A stretch of DNA of 64,000 nucleotides, taken from contig NZ_CP024201.1 of the NCBI RefSeq assembly GCF_002749615.1, positions 4,259,001-4,323,000 on the forward strand. Direction: 5' to 3'. Shown here in pieces: positions 28,576-36,782 of the stretch (its first letter is position 1; the number at the start of each line of letters is the position of its first letter). The notes beneath the pieces are model-generated. The model did not search any database, was not told the DNA's origin, and saw only the letters and a program-made list of their open reading frames with translations. This stretch comes from Caulobacter mirabilis. Its GTDB lineage: Bacteria > Pseudomonadota > Alphaproteobacteria > Caulobacterales > Caulobacteraceae. The translations under genes were made by a program, and so were the position numbers.

Positions 28576-28985
28576 CACGCGCCTCCGCCCGGCGGCCGGG
28601 TCGAGGCCATGCCCAGCGACGGGACGCCGACCTTCGAGCACAGGTCCAGGACCTGCATGATCCGGTCGTACTGCACCGTGCGATCGCCGCGCAGGACGAT
28701 GGCCAGGTCGGGCGTCGTCGCCATGCTGGAGCGCAGTTCCGCTTCCAGCTCCGACAGCGACACCGGCACCGCGTCGATCGACAGGGTGCCGTCGTTGGAG
28801 ACGGCGATCACCCGCGACTTCGGCTCGTTGAGGGTCTGGGCCGAGGAGGCCGACGGCAGGTCGACCTTGATCCCCTGCACGGCCGCCGTGGTCAGCAGGA
28901 TGAAGATGATCAGCAGCACGAAGGTCAGGTCGACCAGCGGAGTGATGTTGATCTCGTTGTAGGGTTTCTTGCCCTGGACCTGCAT
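28575..28985 (-). CDS. exbD: ExbD/TolR family proton-motor subunit
   Basis: A 136-residue inner-membrane protein with a short cytoplasmic N-terminus, one membrane helix (about 16-38) and a periplasmic domain. The proton-path aspartate is present in NITPLVDLTFVLL. It should form the stator complex with the ExbB domain encoded 14 bp upstream and pass energy to the TonB encoded immediately downstream. Standard length for the family. Confidence 0.92.
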   Translation of the reverse strand: MQVQGKKPYNEINITPLVDLTFVLLIIFILLTTAAVQGIKVDLPSASSAQTLNEPKSRVIAVSNDGTLSIDAVPVSLSELEAELRSSMATTPDLAIVLRGDRTVQYDRIMQVLDLCSKVGVPSLGMASTRPPGGGA

Positions 28986-28999
28986 GGCTCGGACCTCCC

Positions 29000-30751
29000 C
29001 TATTCCGCCGCGATCGCGGTGGGGACGTCCTGCCAGGTCTCGGCGATGCGCTTCTCGAGCTCGTCGACGAAGATCTGGTTGTCCGCGGTGATGTCTTCCA
29101 CGCGGCTCAGCAGGTAGTTGTAGCCGAACAGCGCCGGGATCGCGACGGCCAGGCCGGCGACGGTGGCGAGCAGCGCCGCGGCGATGCCGGGGGCGATGGC
29201 GTTGATGTTCACTTCGCCGACCGCGGCCACCATCGCGAAGGTGATCATCACCCCCAGCACGGTGCCCAGCAGCCCGATGAACGGACCGCCGGAGATGGCG
29301 ATGGTCAGCAGGATCATCCGGGCGTTCAGCCTCTGGCTCTCGCGCACCTGGCCGGCGTCCAGCGCCGAGCGGATGGCGGCGATCGACTGGGCGCGGATGG
29401 CGAAGCGCGAGCCGGAGCTGCGGCCTTCCTTGAGGCGGTCGGTCAACTCGCCGCGGCCGATCTGGTAGAGCCGCGCCAGACTGGACTCGTCGGCGTCGGG
29501 GCCCGGGTCGAAGGCCGGCAGGCCGTCATGGTCGCCGGCGGTGCGGGCGACGCGGCCGTAGCCGTCCAGGAAAGCCTCGTTGGCCCGACGCACCCGGCTG
29601 ATCAGCAGACCCTTGGCGATCATCACCCACAGGGCGATGGCCAGCATCACCGCCAGAACGCCGATGACGACCCAGGCGTCGAACGTCAGAGCCTTGAACA
29701 GGATGCCGAAATAGTCGTGGCCGCCGCCGGTCTTGGCCTGTTCGGCCGTGTCCGTCGTCACCAGCCGGGCGCCCTGCCCTTCGCTGGCGGCGGCGAGCTG
29801 GAAGGCCGCCTCCGGCAGGGCGACGCCGGCCACCCGGAACTCGTCGATCTCGCCCGAGAAGCCCTGGCCCAGCAGCGCTGCCCCGGAGGCCGCCGCCAGC
29901 GGACCAGCGACCTCGCCGGCCGGTTGGCCGCCGATGAACAGCCGCGTCGCCTTGCCGTCGTTGACCAGGGCGACATGAGCCCAGGTTCCCGTCGCCAGAG
30001 CCGCGCCGGCCGAGCGAGCGCCGTTCGCCTCCACGAACAGCTGGCCGTTCTGGACGACCAGGCTCGCCGCGCCGGGGATGGACAGGATCTGGCCGTCGGA
30101 GCCCGGCTTGACCCAGAAGCTGACCGACAGCGGCCCGGCGCCGAACGCCTGGGCCGGGATCTGCGCCGGCGAGCCGCCGTCGAGCAGCAGGCTCTGGCCG
30201 ATCAGGCCGCCGGCGTTGCGCGCCTCGCCGCCGATGCCGGTCACGCCGCCGGCCGTGGCGTCGCGGGGCGCGCCCGCATTGTCGAAATGCCAGACCAAGC
30301 GATAGTCCGGACCGTACGTCCCCGGACGATCCTGTGCGGCCGTCGCCTTGTCGGCGCCGTAGTAGGCGTAGATCGCCGCGGCTTGCCCGGCCTGAAGGCC
30401 CTGGACGTCGACCCAGACCAGCGCCTGCTGCTCCTGGGCGTTCCAGCGCTCGATATGGAATTTCAGCGGCGTGCGATCGTCGCCGGCCACGAAGCGCAGG
30501 TCCGAACCGTCCGCCTTGGCGTCGGCGAAGTTGAAGTTGCCCGAATGCAGGCGCACCAGCACCGGCGCGCGGGCCACCTCGCCGGTGATTCCGGCGGCGG
30601 CGACGTTGAGGTTGATCTTGGTGCGGTAGGCGTAGTCCGCCTCCCACCAGGCCAGCGCCGGGGTCGCCGTCGCGGCCACGGCGACGGCCGCCAGGACGCC
30701 GCCCAGGACACCCTTCCTGACGCCCTTTCTCAGGCGTGAACCAACAGACAT
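29000..30751 (-). CDS. DUF2341-LamG-like-ExbB fusion protein
   Basis: About 583 residues. A signal peptide (about 1-34) is followed by a DUF2341 domain starting WWEADYAYR (about 35-130) and a LamG/concanavalin-like region (about 150-320, with LLLDGGSPAQIP, VSFWVKPGSDG and GEIDEFRVAG). A membrane helix near 360-385 then leads into a complete MotA/TolQ/ExbB channel domain (about 440-575) with GLLGTVLGVMITF and AALLATVAGLAVAIPAL. So an ExbB-like motor carries a large periplasmic sugar-binding-like head. Its ATG overlaps the TpsB stop (TGATG). The start at 30751 is fixed by that junction and the signal peptide. Confidence 0.86.
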   Translation of the reverse strand: MSVGSRLRKGVRKGVLGGVLAAVAVAATATPALAWWEADYAYRTKINLNVAAAGITGEVARAPVLVRLHSGNFNFADAKADGSDLRFVAGDDRTPLKFHIERWNAQEQQALVWVDVQGLQAGQAAAIYAYYGADKATAAQDRPGTYGPDYRLVWHFDNAGAPRDATAGGVTGIGGEARNAGGLIGQSLLLDGGSPAQIPAQAFGAGPLSVSFWVKPGSDGQILSIPGAASLVVQNGQLFVEANGARSAGAALATGTWAHVALVNDGKATRLFIGGQPAGEVAGPLAAASGAALLGQGFSGEIDEFRVAGVALPEAAFQLAAASEGQGARLVTTDTAEQAKTGGGHDYFGILFKALTFDAWVVIGVLAVMLAIALWVMIAKGLLISRVRRANEAFLDGYGRVARTAGDHDGLPAFDPGPDADESSLARLYQIGRGELTDRLKEGRSSGSRFAIRAQSIAAIRSALDAGQVRESQRLNARMILLTIAISGGPFIGLLGTVLGVMITFAMVAAVGEVNINAIAPGIAAALLATVAGLAVAIPALFGYNYLLSRVEDITADNQIFVDELEKRIAETWQDVPTAIAAE

Positions 30752-32322
30752 CAGAATTCCCCCCAGATGCGGAAGCTTACGGAGACCGAACCCGCGGTGC
30801 GGCCCGGCATGGAGATCAGGGGCGTGCCGACATCGACCTGCCCGTTGAGGTGTTTGAGAATTCGCCCGTGGACGCCGACGCCCATGCTGGCGAGCTGGCT
30901 TGACCGGCGCTGCCCCGGCAGCGGGTCGTGGATCCCGGCGAAGCCGACATCCCAGAAGCCGTAGACGCGCAGTTCGTCGACGCCGCGCAGGTCCGCCAGC
31001 AGCGGCTGCGAGCTGACTTCCCACTGCATGGCCAGGCCGTAGTCGCCCATGGCCTCGCTCTCGCGGTAGATGCGCACCGTGTTCTGGCCGCCGAGCGAGA
31101 ACTGCTCGTTGGAAATCAGCGGCCGGTCGGTCCACTGGCCGGTGAACCGCGCCGCCATCCGCATCTCGTGCGGCAGCTCCTCCTGATAGGAGCCCTCGAG
31201 CTTGCTGACGAAGAAGCTGGGGCGGGCGTTGTAGCGCTTGGCGTCGAACACATCGCGACCGTCGCCCACGCCGCGCAGGCCCATCACGCCGGTCAGGGTC
31301 AGGTCGCCGCGACGGGTGTCGCCAGACCAGTCGCCGCGCCAGGAGGCGGTGATCGGGAAGTACTCGATCGGCGCCGCCGCGCGGTCCGAGCCGAGGATCA
31401 CGTCCTCCTTGAAGTTCTTCCAGTCCAGGCCGGCGGTCAGCGAATGATAGAAGCCGTCGCCGCCGCCGAGCGACTGGATCAGCCGCAGGCCGATCAGGTC
31501 GCCCTTGCCGATGACGTTGGTCCCGCCGACGACGGCGATCTCGCTGTCGGAGTGGACCACATAGGCCATCGCCTGGGTCCCGACCCGCAGCCGCCGCATG
31601 TAGTTGGCGGAAAAGACGGTGCCGTCCTCGGTCCGCCGCGGCGCGGTCTGGGCCGAGAAGCTCAGGCTATCCGGTCCGAACGGGTTGTCGTAGCGGATCG
31701 ACGCCGCCGCCCGCAGCTCGCTGGTGGCGGCGCTGTAGTAGTTGTTCCATTCGAACGAACCGTGCCAGCCCGAGGCCTCCTCGACGGTCAGCACCACGTC
31801 CAGCGTGCCCGGCGCCGCGCCGGCCTTCAGTTCCGGCGTCACCCGGCGAGTCGGGTTCTGGTTCAGGGCGATCACGTCGCGCTGGAAGGCCGGCAGGTTC
31901 GGCGTCACGCCCGGCGTCAGGGACGGCGCCTGGGTGCGGACCGCCTCGGCGTTCCTGGCGCCCTGCACCACCACCTGGCCGACCGTCTGCTCGGCGACTT
32001 CCAGCTGCAGGATGCCGGTCTCGACCGACTGCTCCGGAATGAACACCGAGACCGCGATATAGCCGCGATCCTCATAGACCTTCTGCAGCGCCGCCCGCGC
32101 CGCCTCGATGTCGTCCGCCGTCCGGTCCGGCCCCATGAACGGATACACCGCCCGCTCGACCGCGTCGGACGGCAGCACGGTGTTGCCCTTCACCTGAAAC
32201 GCGCGGACCTCGAACCGCGCCGCCTCCTGCGCCAACGCCGGCGCGGCGACGGCCAGAGCGACGGCCAGCACGGGCGCCGCCGCCACGCCTCGCAGGAGGC
32301 GGTGTTTCTCGTGATCCAGCAT
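30751..32322 (-). CDS. TpsB/FhaC/ShlB-type two-partner secretion transporter
   Basis: About 523 residues. A signal peptide (about 1-32, PALAQ) is followed by a POTRA-type domain (about 36-110, FQVKGNTVLPSDAVE), a second POTRA-like part and a 16-strand ShlB/FhaC barrel ending in SFRIWGEF. The barrel motif VRIYRESEAMGDYG matches the conserved VRGYRE...GD.G element of TpsB pores. It exports a TpsA exoprotein across the outer membrane; the obvious client is the 4444-residue protein in the same operon. The ATG at 32322 is preceded by GGGGGA five bases upstream. Confidence 0.9.
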   Translation of the reverse strand: MLDHEKHRLLRGVAAAPVLAVALAVAAPALAQEAARFEVRAFQVKGNTVLPSDAVERAVYPFMGPDRTADDIEAARAALQKVYEDRGYIAVSVFIPEQSVETGILQLEVAEQTVGQVVVQGARNAEAVRTQAPSLTPGVTPNLPAFQRDVIALNQNPTRRVTPELKAGAAPGTLDVVLTVEEASGWHGSFEWNNYYSAATSELRAAASIRYDNPFGPDSLSFSAQTAPRRTEDGTVFSANYMRRLRVGTQAMAYVVHSDSEIAVVGGTNVIGKGDLIGLRLIQSLGGGDGFYHSLTAGLDWKNFKEDVILGSDRAAAPIEYFPITASWRGDWSGDTRRGDLTLTGVMGLRGVGDGRDVFDAKRYNARPSFFVSKLEGSYQEELPHEMRMAARFTGQWTDRPLISNEQFSLGGQNTVRIYRESEAMGDYGLAMQWEVSSQPLLADLRGVDELRVYGFWDVGFAGIHDPLPGQRRSSQLASMGVGVHGRILKHLNGQVDVGTPLISMPGRTAGSVSVSFRIWGEF

Positions 32323-32462
32323 CAATCCCCCGTTGATGCGGCGGCCGAGGGAGCGGCCGACGCCTCGCACTTGGTGTCAGGGGAGAGACACGCGCCCTTC
32401 CGACAGGCGCAAAGAAATCGCGTGAAGTTTTCGCGACACCTTCCGTCGTCGGAACAACGCCG
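32323..32462 (-). promoter_or_regulatory. Candidate promoter region for the tpsB-exb-tonB-exoprotein genes
   Basis: This 140-bp gap follows the FecR stop. It holds two inverted repeats: TTCCGTCGTCGGAA (32441-32454) and TCGCG (32418-32422) with CGCGA (32432-32436). A FecI-type ECF promoter would be expected here if the upstream sigma factor drives the secretion genes. I could not identify a definite -35/-10 pair. Confidence 0.35.
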
Positions 32463-33458
32463 TTACGCGATCACCACGACGCCGCCCGGCAGGCGGGTGG
32501 CGCTGACCCCGTAGGCCAGGCGAAGCTGGTCGACGATCTGATCGATCTGATCGGTCTGGAACGCGCCGTTGACCCGGCGGTCGCGCAGGCCGGCGCTGGC
32601 GATCACGATACGCCCCTCACGATAGCGATTGATCTCCTCGATCACGTCGCCCAGCCGCTCGTTGCGGAAGAGGAGCAGGCCCCGTCGCCAGGCCCCTTCC
32701 GCCTCCGGATCAATCGGGACTGCCGGCATGACGCGGCGTTGGTCGTAGGTCAGGCTGTGGCGCGGCGGCAGGGCGACGGCGCCCCCGGCGGCGCGGACCT
32801 GGGCCGAGCCTTCCAGGCAGGACACCCGAACCTCGCCATCAAGGCAGCGCAGCGCCAGCCGCCCTTGCCCCAGAACGGTCTCGCCGCCCTGGGCGAAGAC
32901 TGTCGCCGGCGGACGCCCCGAGCCCCGCGCCCAGACCATCGCCTCGCCGCTCAGCAACTCGAAGGCGGCCCCGCCGGCGTCTGGACGCAGCGCGATCCGG
33001 GTCAGGGTGTTGAGCTCGACCGATACGCCATCCGCCAGTTGCAGCGCCTTGGTCTCGCCCTTGGCGGTTTCATAGTCGGCGGCCGGCGGGATCAGACCGA
33101 CGCGTCCGCCGCGCCCCGCCAGGACGACGACCCCGGCCGAGGCGGCGGCGATCGCCCCGCCGATGATCAGCCGGCGGCTCGGGCCGGTCCTCGTCGACGC
33201 CGAGCGCCCATCCGGCCGCCGGGTCCGGAGTTCGGCGGCGGCCGTCCGGGCCAGGCCGTGCACCCGCGCCGCCCTGGCGAAGGCCGCCTCATGGCATGGG
33301 TCCGCGCCGCGCCAGGCGGTCAGCGACCGGGCGTCGGCCGTCGTCGCCTCTCCGGACAGGAGGAGGCTTACCCAGGTCTGGGCCTGCCGGGCGACGTCGT
33401 CGCTCACCGCTCCCTCCCGCCGGGTTTCATTGCTGTCCAGGCCGCCATCATGAGTCAT
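32463..33458 (-). CDS. FecR family anti-sigma/signal transducer
   Basis: About 331 residues: an N-terminal cytoplasmic DUF4880-type domain (about 15-65), one membrane helix (about 95-118), a FecR domain (about 130-225, ADGVSVELNTLTRIAL) and a C-terminal DUF4974-like region (about 260-330, GDVIEEINRYREGRIVI). FecR proteins sit in the inner membrane and relay a periplasmic signal to a cognate ECF sigma factor. It overlaps the sigma gene by 4 bp (ATGA). No TonB-dependent receptor follows; the next gene is tpsB, so the signal input may be the STN protein at 34714-35376. Confidence 0.88.
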   Translation of the reverse strand: MTHDGGLDSNETRREGAVSDDVARQAQTWVSLLLSGEATTADARSLTAWRGADPCHEAAFARAARVHGLARTAAAELRTRRPDGRSASTRTGPSRRLIIGGAIAAASAGVVVLAGRGGRVGLIPPAADYETAKGETKALQLADGVSVELNTLTRIALRPDAGGAAFELLSGEAMVWARGSGRPPATVFAQGGETVLGQGRLALRCLDGEVRVSCLEGSAQVRAAGGAVALPPRHSLTYDQRRVMPAVPIDPEAEGAWRRGLLLFRNERLGDVIEEINRYREGRIVIASAGLRDRRVNGAFQTDQIDQIVDQLRLAYGVSATRLPGGVVVIA

Positions 33459-34000
33459 GACACGCCACCGGCGGATCGGCGCAACGGAACGACCCTGGGT
33501 TGGTTCAGAATCCGCTGCAGGTCCTCGGCGGCGAGCTTCAACTCGTGTTGCACGGTCCGCTGCGCCACGCCGTGGCGATCGGCGATCTCGGCGGTCGACA
33601 GCCCGTCCAGCCAAGCCGCCGTACAGATCGCCAGGCGCCGGGGCGACATCCGCGACATCGCCTCCTTCACCAGGGTCAGATCCGAGCGCGCCTCGGCGAT
33701 GGAGGCCGGGTCCGGCGTCTCGTCGGGAACCTCCAGCAGGGCCGAGACCTCGTCGAAGGTCAGCAGCCGTTTGTCCTTCCGCCGCGCGTTCGCCGCGATG
33801 TTCAGGGCCATGCGGTAAAGGTAGGCCGTCGGGTGCCGAACCTCCTGCTCGGGACCCGTCGTGGACAGTTTGACGTAGGCGTCCTGCAGGGCGTCGCGCG
33901 CCTGCTCACGCGAGCCGAGGCGCGCGCTGACGCCCGCGAGCAGCGTCTCGTACTTTTCGACGAGGTGCCCGCGAAGACGCGCTGCGGCGTCGCTCACCAT
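33455..34000 (-). CDS. ECF sigma factor, FecI-like
   Basis: A 181-residue ECF sigma factor with region 2 (about 10-80, ARDALQDAYVKL) and region 4 (about 120-170, DGLSTAEIADRHGVAQRTVQHELKLA). FecI-type factors are held or activated by a FecR partner, here encoded immediately downstream with a 4-bp overlap. It lies 16 bp after a TonB gene and upstream of the secretion genes, which are the likely targets. Whether it also acts on its own operon is unknown. Confidence 0.9.
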   Translation of the reverse strand: MVSDAAARLRGHLVEKYETLLAGVSARLGSREQARDALQDAYVKLSTTGPEQEVRHPTAYLYRMALNIAANARRKDKRLLTFDEVSALLEVPDETPDPASIAEARSDLTLVKEAMSRMSPRRLAICTAAWLDGLSTAEIADRHGVAQRTVQHELKLAAEDLQRILNQPRVVPLRRSAGGVS

Positions 34001-34016
34001 CGGATAGGTGCGCCGT

Positions 34017-34640
34017 TCAACCGGCGCTCCGCGTGACCGTGGCGTACTTCAGCGGCACGATCAGGTCGATCGCCCCGGGCAGGCTGGCCGGCAGCACCGG
34101 CAGCGGCTCGGCCCGGCGAAGGGTCTGCAGCGCCGCTTCATCCAGCATCACCACGCCGGAGCTGGTCTCGATCCAGGCGTCCATGACATGGCCGTCGCGG
34201 CGCACGATCAGCGCCACCCGCACCATGCCGCTCGGCTGCGGCGACAGGCCGGTCTCCGGATAGCGGTGGAAGCGGGCCAGATGCGTTTCCAGACGCCGAT
34301 AGTAGTCCGAAACGGCGCCGGGATCCGGCGCGGCGGCCTGGATCGGCTCCGACCGGCCGGGCGAGGCCGCGCTCGCGACGTCGGGCGAACCGGCCACGCC
34401 GGAAGGACGCGTATCGGCTGCATCGGACGGACCGCCGGCGGCTTCCGACACCGTCGCCGCCTCTTGGCTCGCGGCGCCGGTCGCCGGCGCGGCGGAGATC
34501 AGATCGACCGTGACGGCGTTGGGAGCGGTCGGGGCGACCGGCCGGCCGTGCGGCGCCGTCGCGGTGGCCAGGAAGATCGCCGCGGCGCCTCCATGCAGGA
34601 GCGTCGAGGCCGCCATGGCGAGAAGCCCGTTACGCGACAT
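34017..34640 (-). CDS. TonB family protein (regulatory end of the operon)
   Basis: A 207-residue TonB-like protein with an N-terminal membrane helix (about 6-28), an Ala/Ser/Pro spacer (about 30-105) and a TonB_C domain (about 108-200, RRLETHLARFHRYP and GMVRVALIVRRDGHVMDAWI). The spacer is poorer in proline than in classical TonB. It is one of two membrane-anchored TonB proteins in the same 25-kb gene block. Its place between an STN-TonB_C protein and the FecI/FecR pair suggests a role in signalling rather than simple transport. Confidence 0.83.
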   Translation of the reverse strand: MSRNGLLAMAASTLLHGGAAAIFLATATAPHGRPVAPTAPNAVTVDLISAAPATGAASQEAATVSEAAGGPSDAADTRPSGVAGSPDVASAASPGRSEPIQAAAPDPGAVSDYYRRLETHLARFHRYPETGLSPQPSGMVRVALIVRRDGHVMDAWIETSSGVVMLDEAALQTLRRAEPLPVLPASLPGAIDLIVPLKYATVTRSAG

Positions 34641-34713
34641 CGGAAGCCCGGCCCGCCCTGAGTCCCAGAAACCTGGGCCTCCCTAGTTCGCCTCCACGAC
34701 AGAACCGTGACGG

Positions 34714-35376
34714 TCAGGGGCGGTGGCGGACGCGGAACTCCATCCGCATCGGCTGGGGCAGGTTTGGCGGAGGGACCGGAAACAGCATGGCGCTCGCGGC
34801 GGCGAGGAAGGCCCGATCGCGCGTCTGATCGCCGGATCCGGTGATGACCTCGACCCGCCGCGCCGCGCCAACGTCGTCCACCCAGAAGCGGGCGCTGACG
34901 ACATAGTCGCCGCTCGACAACGCCGGGTCGGACCGCAGCCGCTCGACGATCTGGCGCTGGACGCTTTCTGCATAGGCGCGAGCGGCCGGGTCCTCTCCCG
35001 ACCGACCGATGACCGGCGCCGCCGTGGCCGTGATCGGATTCAGCGCCACCGCCGATCCGGAGCCGGCGTAGATGACGACGGCTCCGCCCTGGGTGAATCG
35101 TGCGCTCAGTCCGGTTCCGGCCAACAGCAGGACCAGCGCCTCCCGCGGCTGCATCTCGCCCGAAACCGCCGCCGACCGCCGGTCGGCCGCCAGGGCGCTG
35201 TCGTAGAGCATCGGCAAACCGGTCGCGGCGGAGAAAGCGGCCAGCGCCTGGTCGAGCGGCTGGGCCGGAATCTGGAATCGACGCGCCGCGAAGGCCGCGG
35301 CCGGGTCGGCGACCGCGACGGCCAGCGCCAGGGCCGCCAGCCCCACGCCGCATCGATGGTCGAGCCAAAGCGACAT
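34714..35376 (-). CDS. STN domain fused to a TonB_C-like domain, periplasmic
   Basis: A 220-residue protein with a signal peptide (about 1-28), an STN (secretin/TonB N-terminus) domain (about 32-102, FQIPAQPLDQALAAFSAATGL and GEMQPREALVLLLAGTGL) and a C-terminal TonB_C-like domain (about 130-218, YVVSARFWVDDVGAARRVEVITG). STN domains normally form the signalling extension of a TonB-dependent receptor and touch FecR; TonB_C domains contact TonB boxes. Here both are in one soluble protein with no barrel. It is the first gene of the minus-strand block and may replace the receptor as FecR input. Confidence 0.8.
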   Translation of the reverse strand: MSLWLDHRCGVGLAALALAVAVADPAAAFAARRFQIPAQPLDQALAAFSAATGLPMLYDSALAADRRSAAVSGEMQPREALVLLLAGTGLSARFTQGGAVVIYAGSGSAVALNPITATAAPVIGRSGEDPAARAYAESVQRQIVERLRSDPALSSGDYVVSARFWVDDVGAARRVEVITGSGDQTRDRAFLAAASAMLFPVPPPNLPQPMRMEFRVRHRP

Positions 35377-35492
35377 CGTCCAAACCTCGTTTGTCGCGGG
35401 TCCTTAGCACGACGAGCGGGCGACCGGTCCACGCCGCTCTTGGCGTTTCTGGGCAAACAGCGCAAATCATGCAGACGCCCAGCGGAATCCTC
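35377..35492. promoter_or_regulatory. Divergent promoter region between two FecI/FecR blocks
   Basis: This 116-bp gap separates the minus-strand STN-TonB_C gene from the plus-strand methyltransferase. Both large units must start here or close by. I see no clear consensus promoter; CGTTTGTCGCG and GGCAAACAGCGC contain short complementary pieces. An in-frame ATG at 35469 could extend the methyltransferase, but its paralog starts at MAYLR. Confidence 0.4.
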
Positions 35493-36161
35493 ATGGCCTA
35501 CCTTCGTCTTCGTCGCATCCTCGAGTTGGCCGTCCTGGACCGCCCCGGCTTGCAATGGCTGCTGGGCGACCGGGGGGGACGAAGCGAGAGACGCGCGCCC
35601 GCCGAGCACTGGGAGACGCTCCACCGGACGGGGACCTATGACGCCCTGATGGACGAGGGACGACGCGACCACCTGCGCCTGCTCGCGGCCATGATCGCCG
35701 AACGCCGGCCCGGCGCGCGCGTGCTGGAGATCGGCTGCGGCCAGGGCGCCTTCTACGCGGCGCTCCGCAGTCATGGTCCCGCCGCCTATCGGGGCGTCGA
35801 CATCGCGCCCGCGGCCATCGCGCGGGCTCAGGAGACCTTCGCCGCCGACATCGAACGCGGCCTCGCCCATTTCGAAGCGGGCGACGGCGCCGAGCTTGGC
35901 CTGGAGGGCGGCTTCGACGCCATCGTCTTCGCCGACAGCATCGAGTACCTCGGCCCGATCGACGAGGTCCTGGCGCGCTTCGGCCCTCTGCTCGCTCCCG
36001 ACGGCGTCTTCGGCGTGACCCAATGGCTAGCGCCGCACCCGCTGCGGCTCTGGGGCGCGCTCAAGCCCAAGCTCCATCTGCGCGATGAGGCTCTGGTCAG
36101 CGCGCCGTGGGGCGGGGCTTGGCAGGTCTGGACGGGCCGACCACGTCCGGGGCCGTCATGA
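35493..36161 (+). CDS. Class I SAM-dependent methyltransferase (paralog A)
   Basis: About 222 residues. The SAM-binding motif I is VLEIGCGQGAFY (about 75-86), followed by an acidic end of strand 2 (GVDIAP) and the post-motif DAIVFADSIEYL. Start ATG 35493 chosen because the paralog at 41965 begins with the same MAYLR(W/L)RR(F/I)LEL and because AGCGGA lies upstream. The two proteins share the C-terminal PWGGAWQVWT. The overall pattern resembles NodS-like or glycan-modifying methyltransferases, but the substrate is unknown. Its stop overlaps the following sigma gene (ATGA). Confidence 0.82.
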   Translation: MAYLRLRRILELAVLDRPGLQWLLGDRGGRSERRAPAEHWETLHRTGTYDALMDEGRRDHLRLLAAMIAERRPGARVLEIGCGQGAFYAALRSHGPAAYRGVDIAPAAIARAQETFAADIERGLAHFEAGDGAELGLEGGFDAIVFADSIEYLGPIDEVLARFGPLLAPDGVFGVTQWLAPHPLRLWGALKPKLHLRDEALVSAPWGGAWQVWTGRPRPGPS

Positions 36162-36682
36162 CCCCGATCGAGTCGCGCCCCTCCCTGCTCATCGAGACCT
36201 ATCTTGCTCGGCGAGAGAGCCTGGTCCGCTTCTTCGCCGCGCGGGCGGGCTCGCGCCAGGCGGCCGAGGATCTCGCCCAGGAACTCTACCTGAAGCTCGC
36301 GGAGACCGAGGTCGGCGACGTTCAGAATCCACTCGCCCTTCTCTACCGGATCGCGACCAACCTGATGCTCGACCGCAGCCGCAGCGCCGCCCGGGCAGGC
36401 GCGCGCGACGCGGGCTGGCGCCAGGTCAACCACGCCCAGATCCATGGCGAAGACGTCGCCGACCTGCCGCCGCCGGACGAGGCCGCCGCCTCGCGCGAAC
36501 GCCTGCGCCAGCTGGTCCAGGCGGTGGAAGCGCTGCCGCCCCAGATGGGCCGCGCCTTCAGGCTGCACAAGCTCGACGGCCTAAGTCACGCCGAGACCGC
36601 ACGGGTCATGGGCCTGTCGGTCAAGCGAGTGGAGAAGCATATCAGCGCGGCCCTCAAGGCGCTCAGCCGGGGCTTCCCATGA
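36158..36682 (+). CDS. ECF sigma factor, FecI-like (second system)
   Basis: About 174 residues with region 2 (about 10-75, AAEDLAQELYLKLAE) and region 4 (about 115-170, DGLSHAETARVMGLSVKRVEKHISAAL). Start ATG 36158 overlaps the methyltransferase stop by 4 bp. It is followed by its FecR partner and an STN-containing TonB-dependent receptor, the classic FecI-FecR-FecA order for a cell-surface signalling system in which the receptor's ligand turns on its own transcription. Confidence 0.9.
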   Translation: MTPIESRPSLLIETYLARRESLVRFFAARAGSRQAAEDLAQELYLKLAETEVGDVQNPLALLYRIATNLMLDRSRSAARAGARDAGWRQVNHAQIHGEDVADLPPPDEAAASRERLRQLVQAVEALPPQMGRAFRLHKLDGLSHAETARVMGLSVKRVEKHISAALKALSRGFP

Positions 36683-36782
36683 AAAGGTTCGAGGATAACA
36701 CGCCGACGAGCGGGGGGTGCGGGCTCGCGGCGACGTCATCAGGGATAGCGGGGTCTCTCCGCGGCACGTCAAGGGACGGGAC

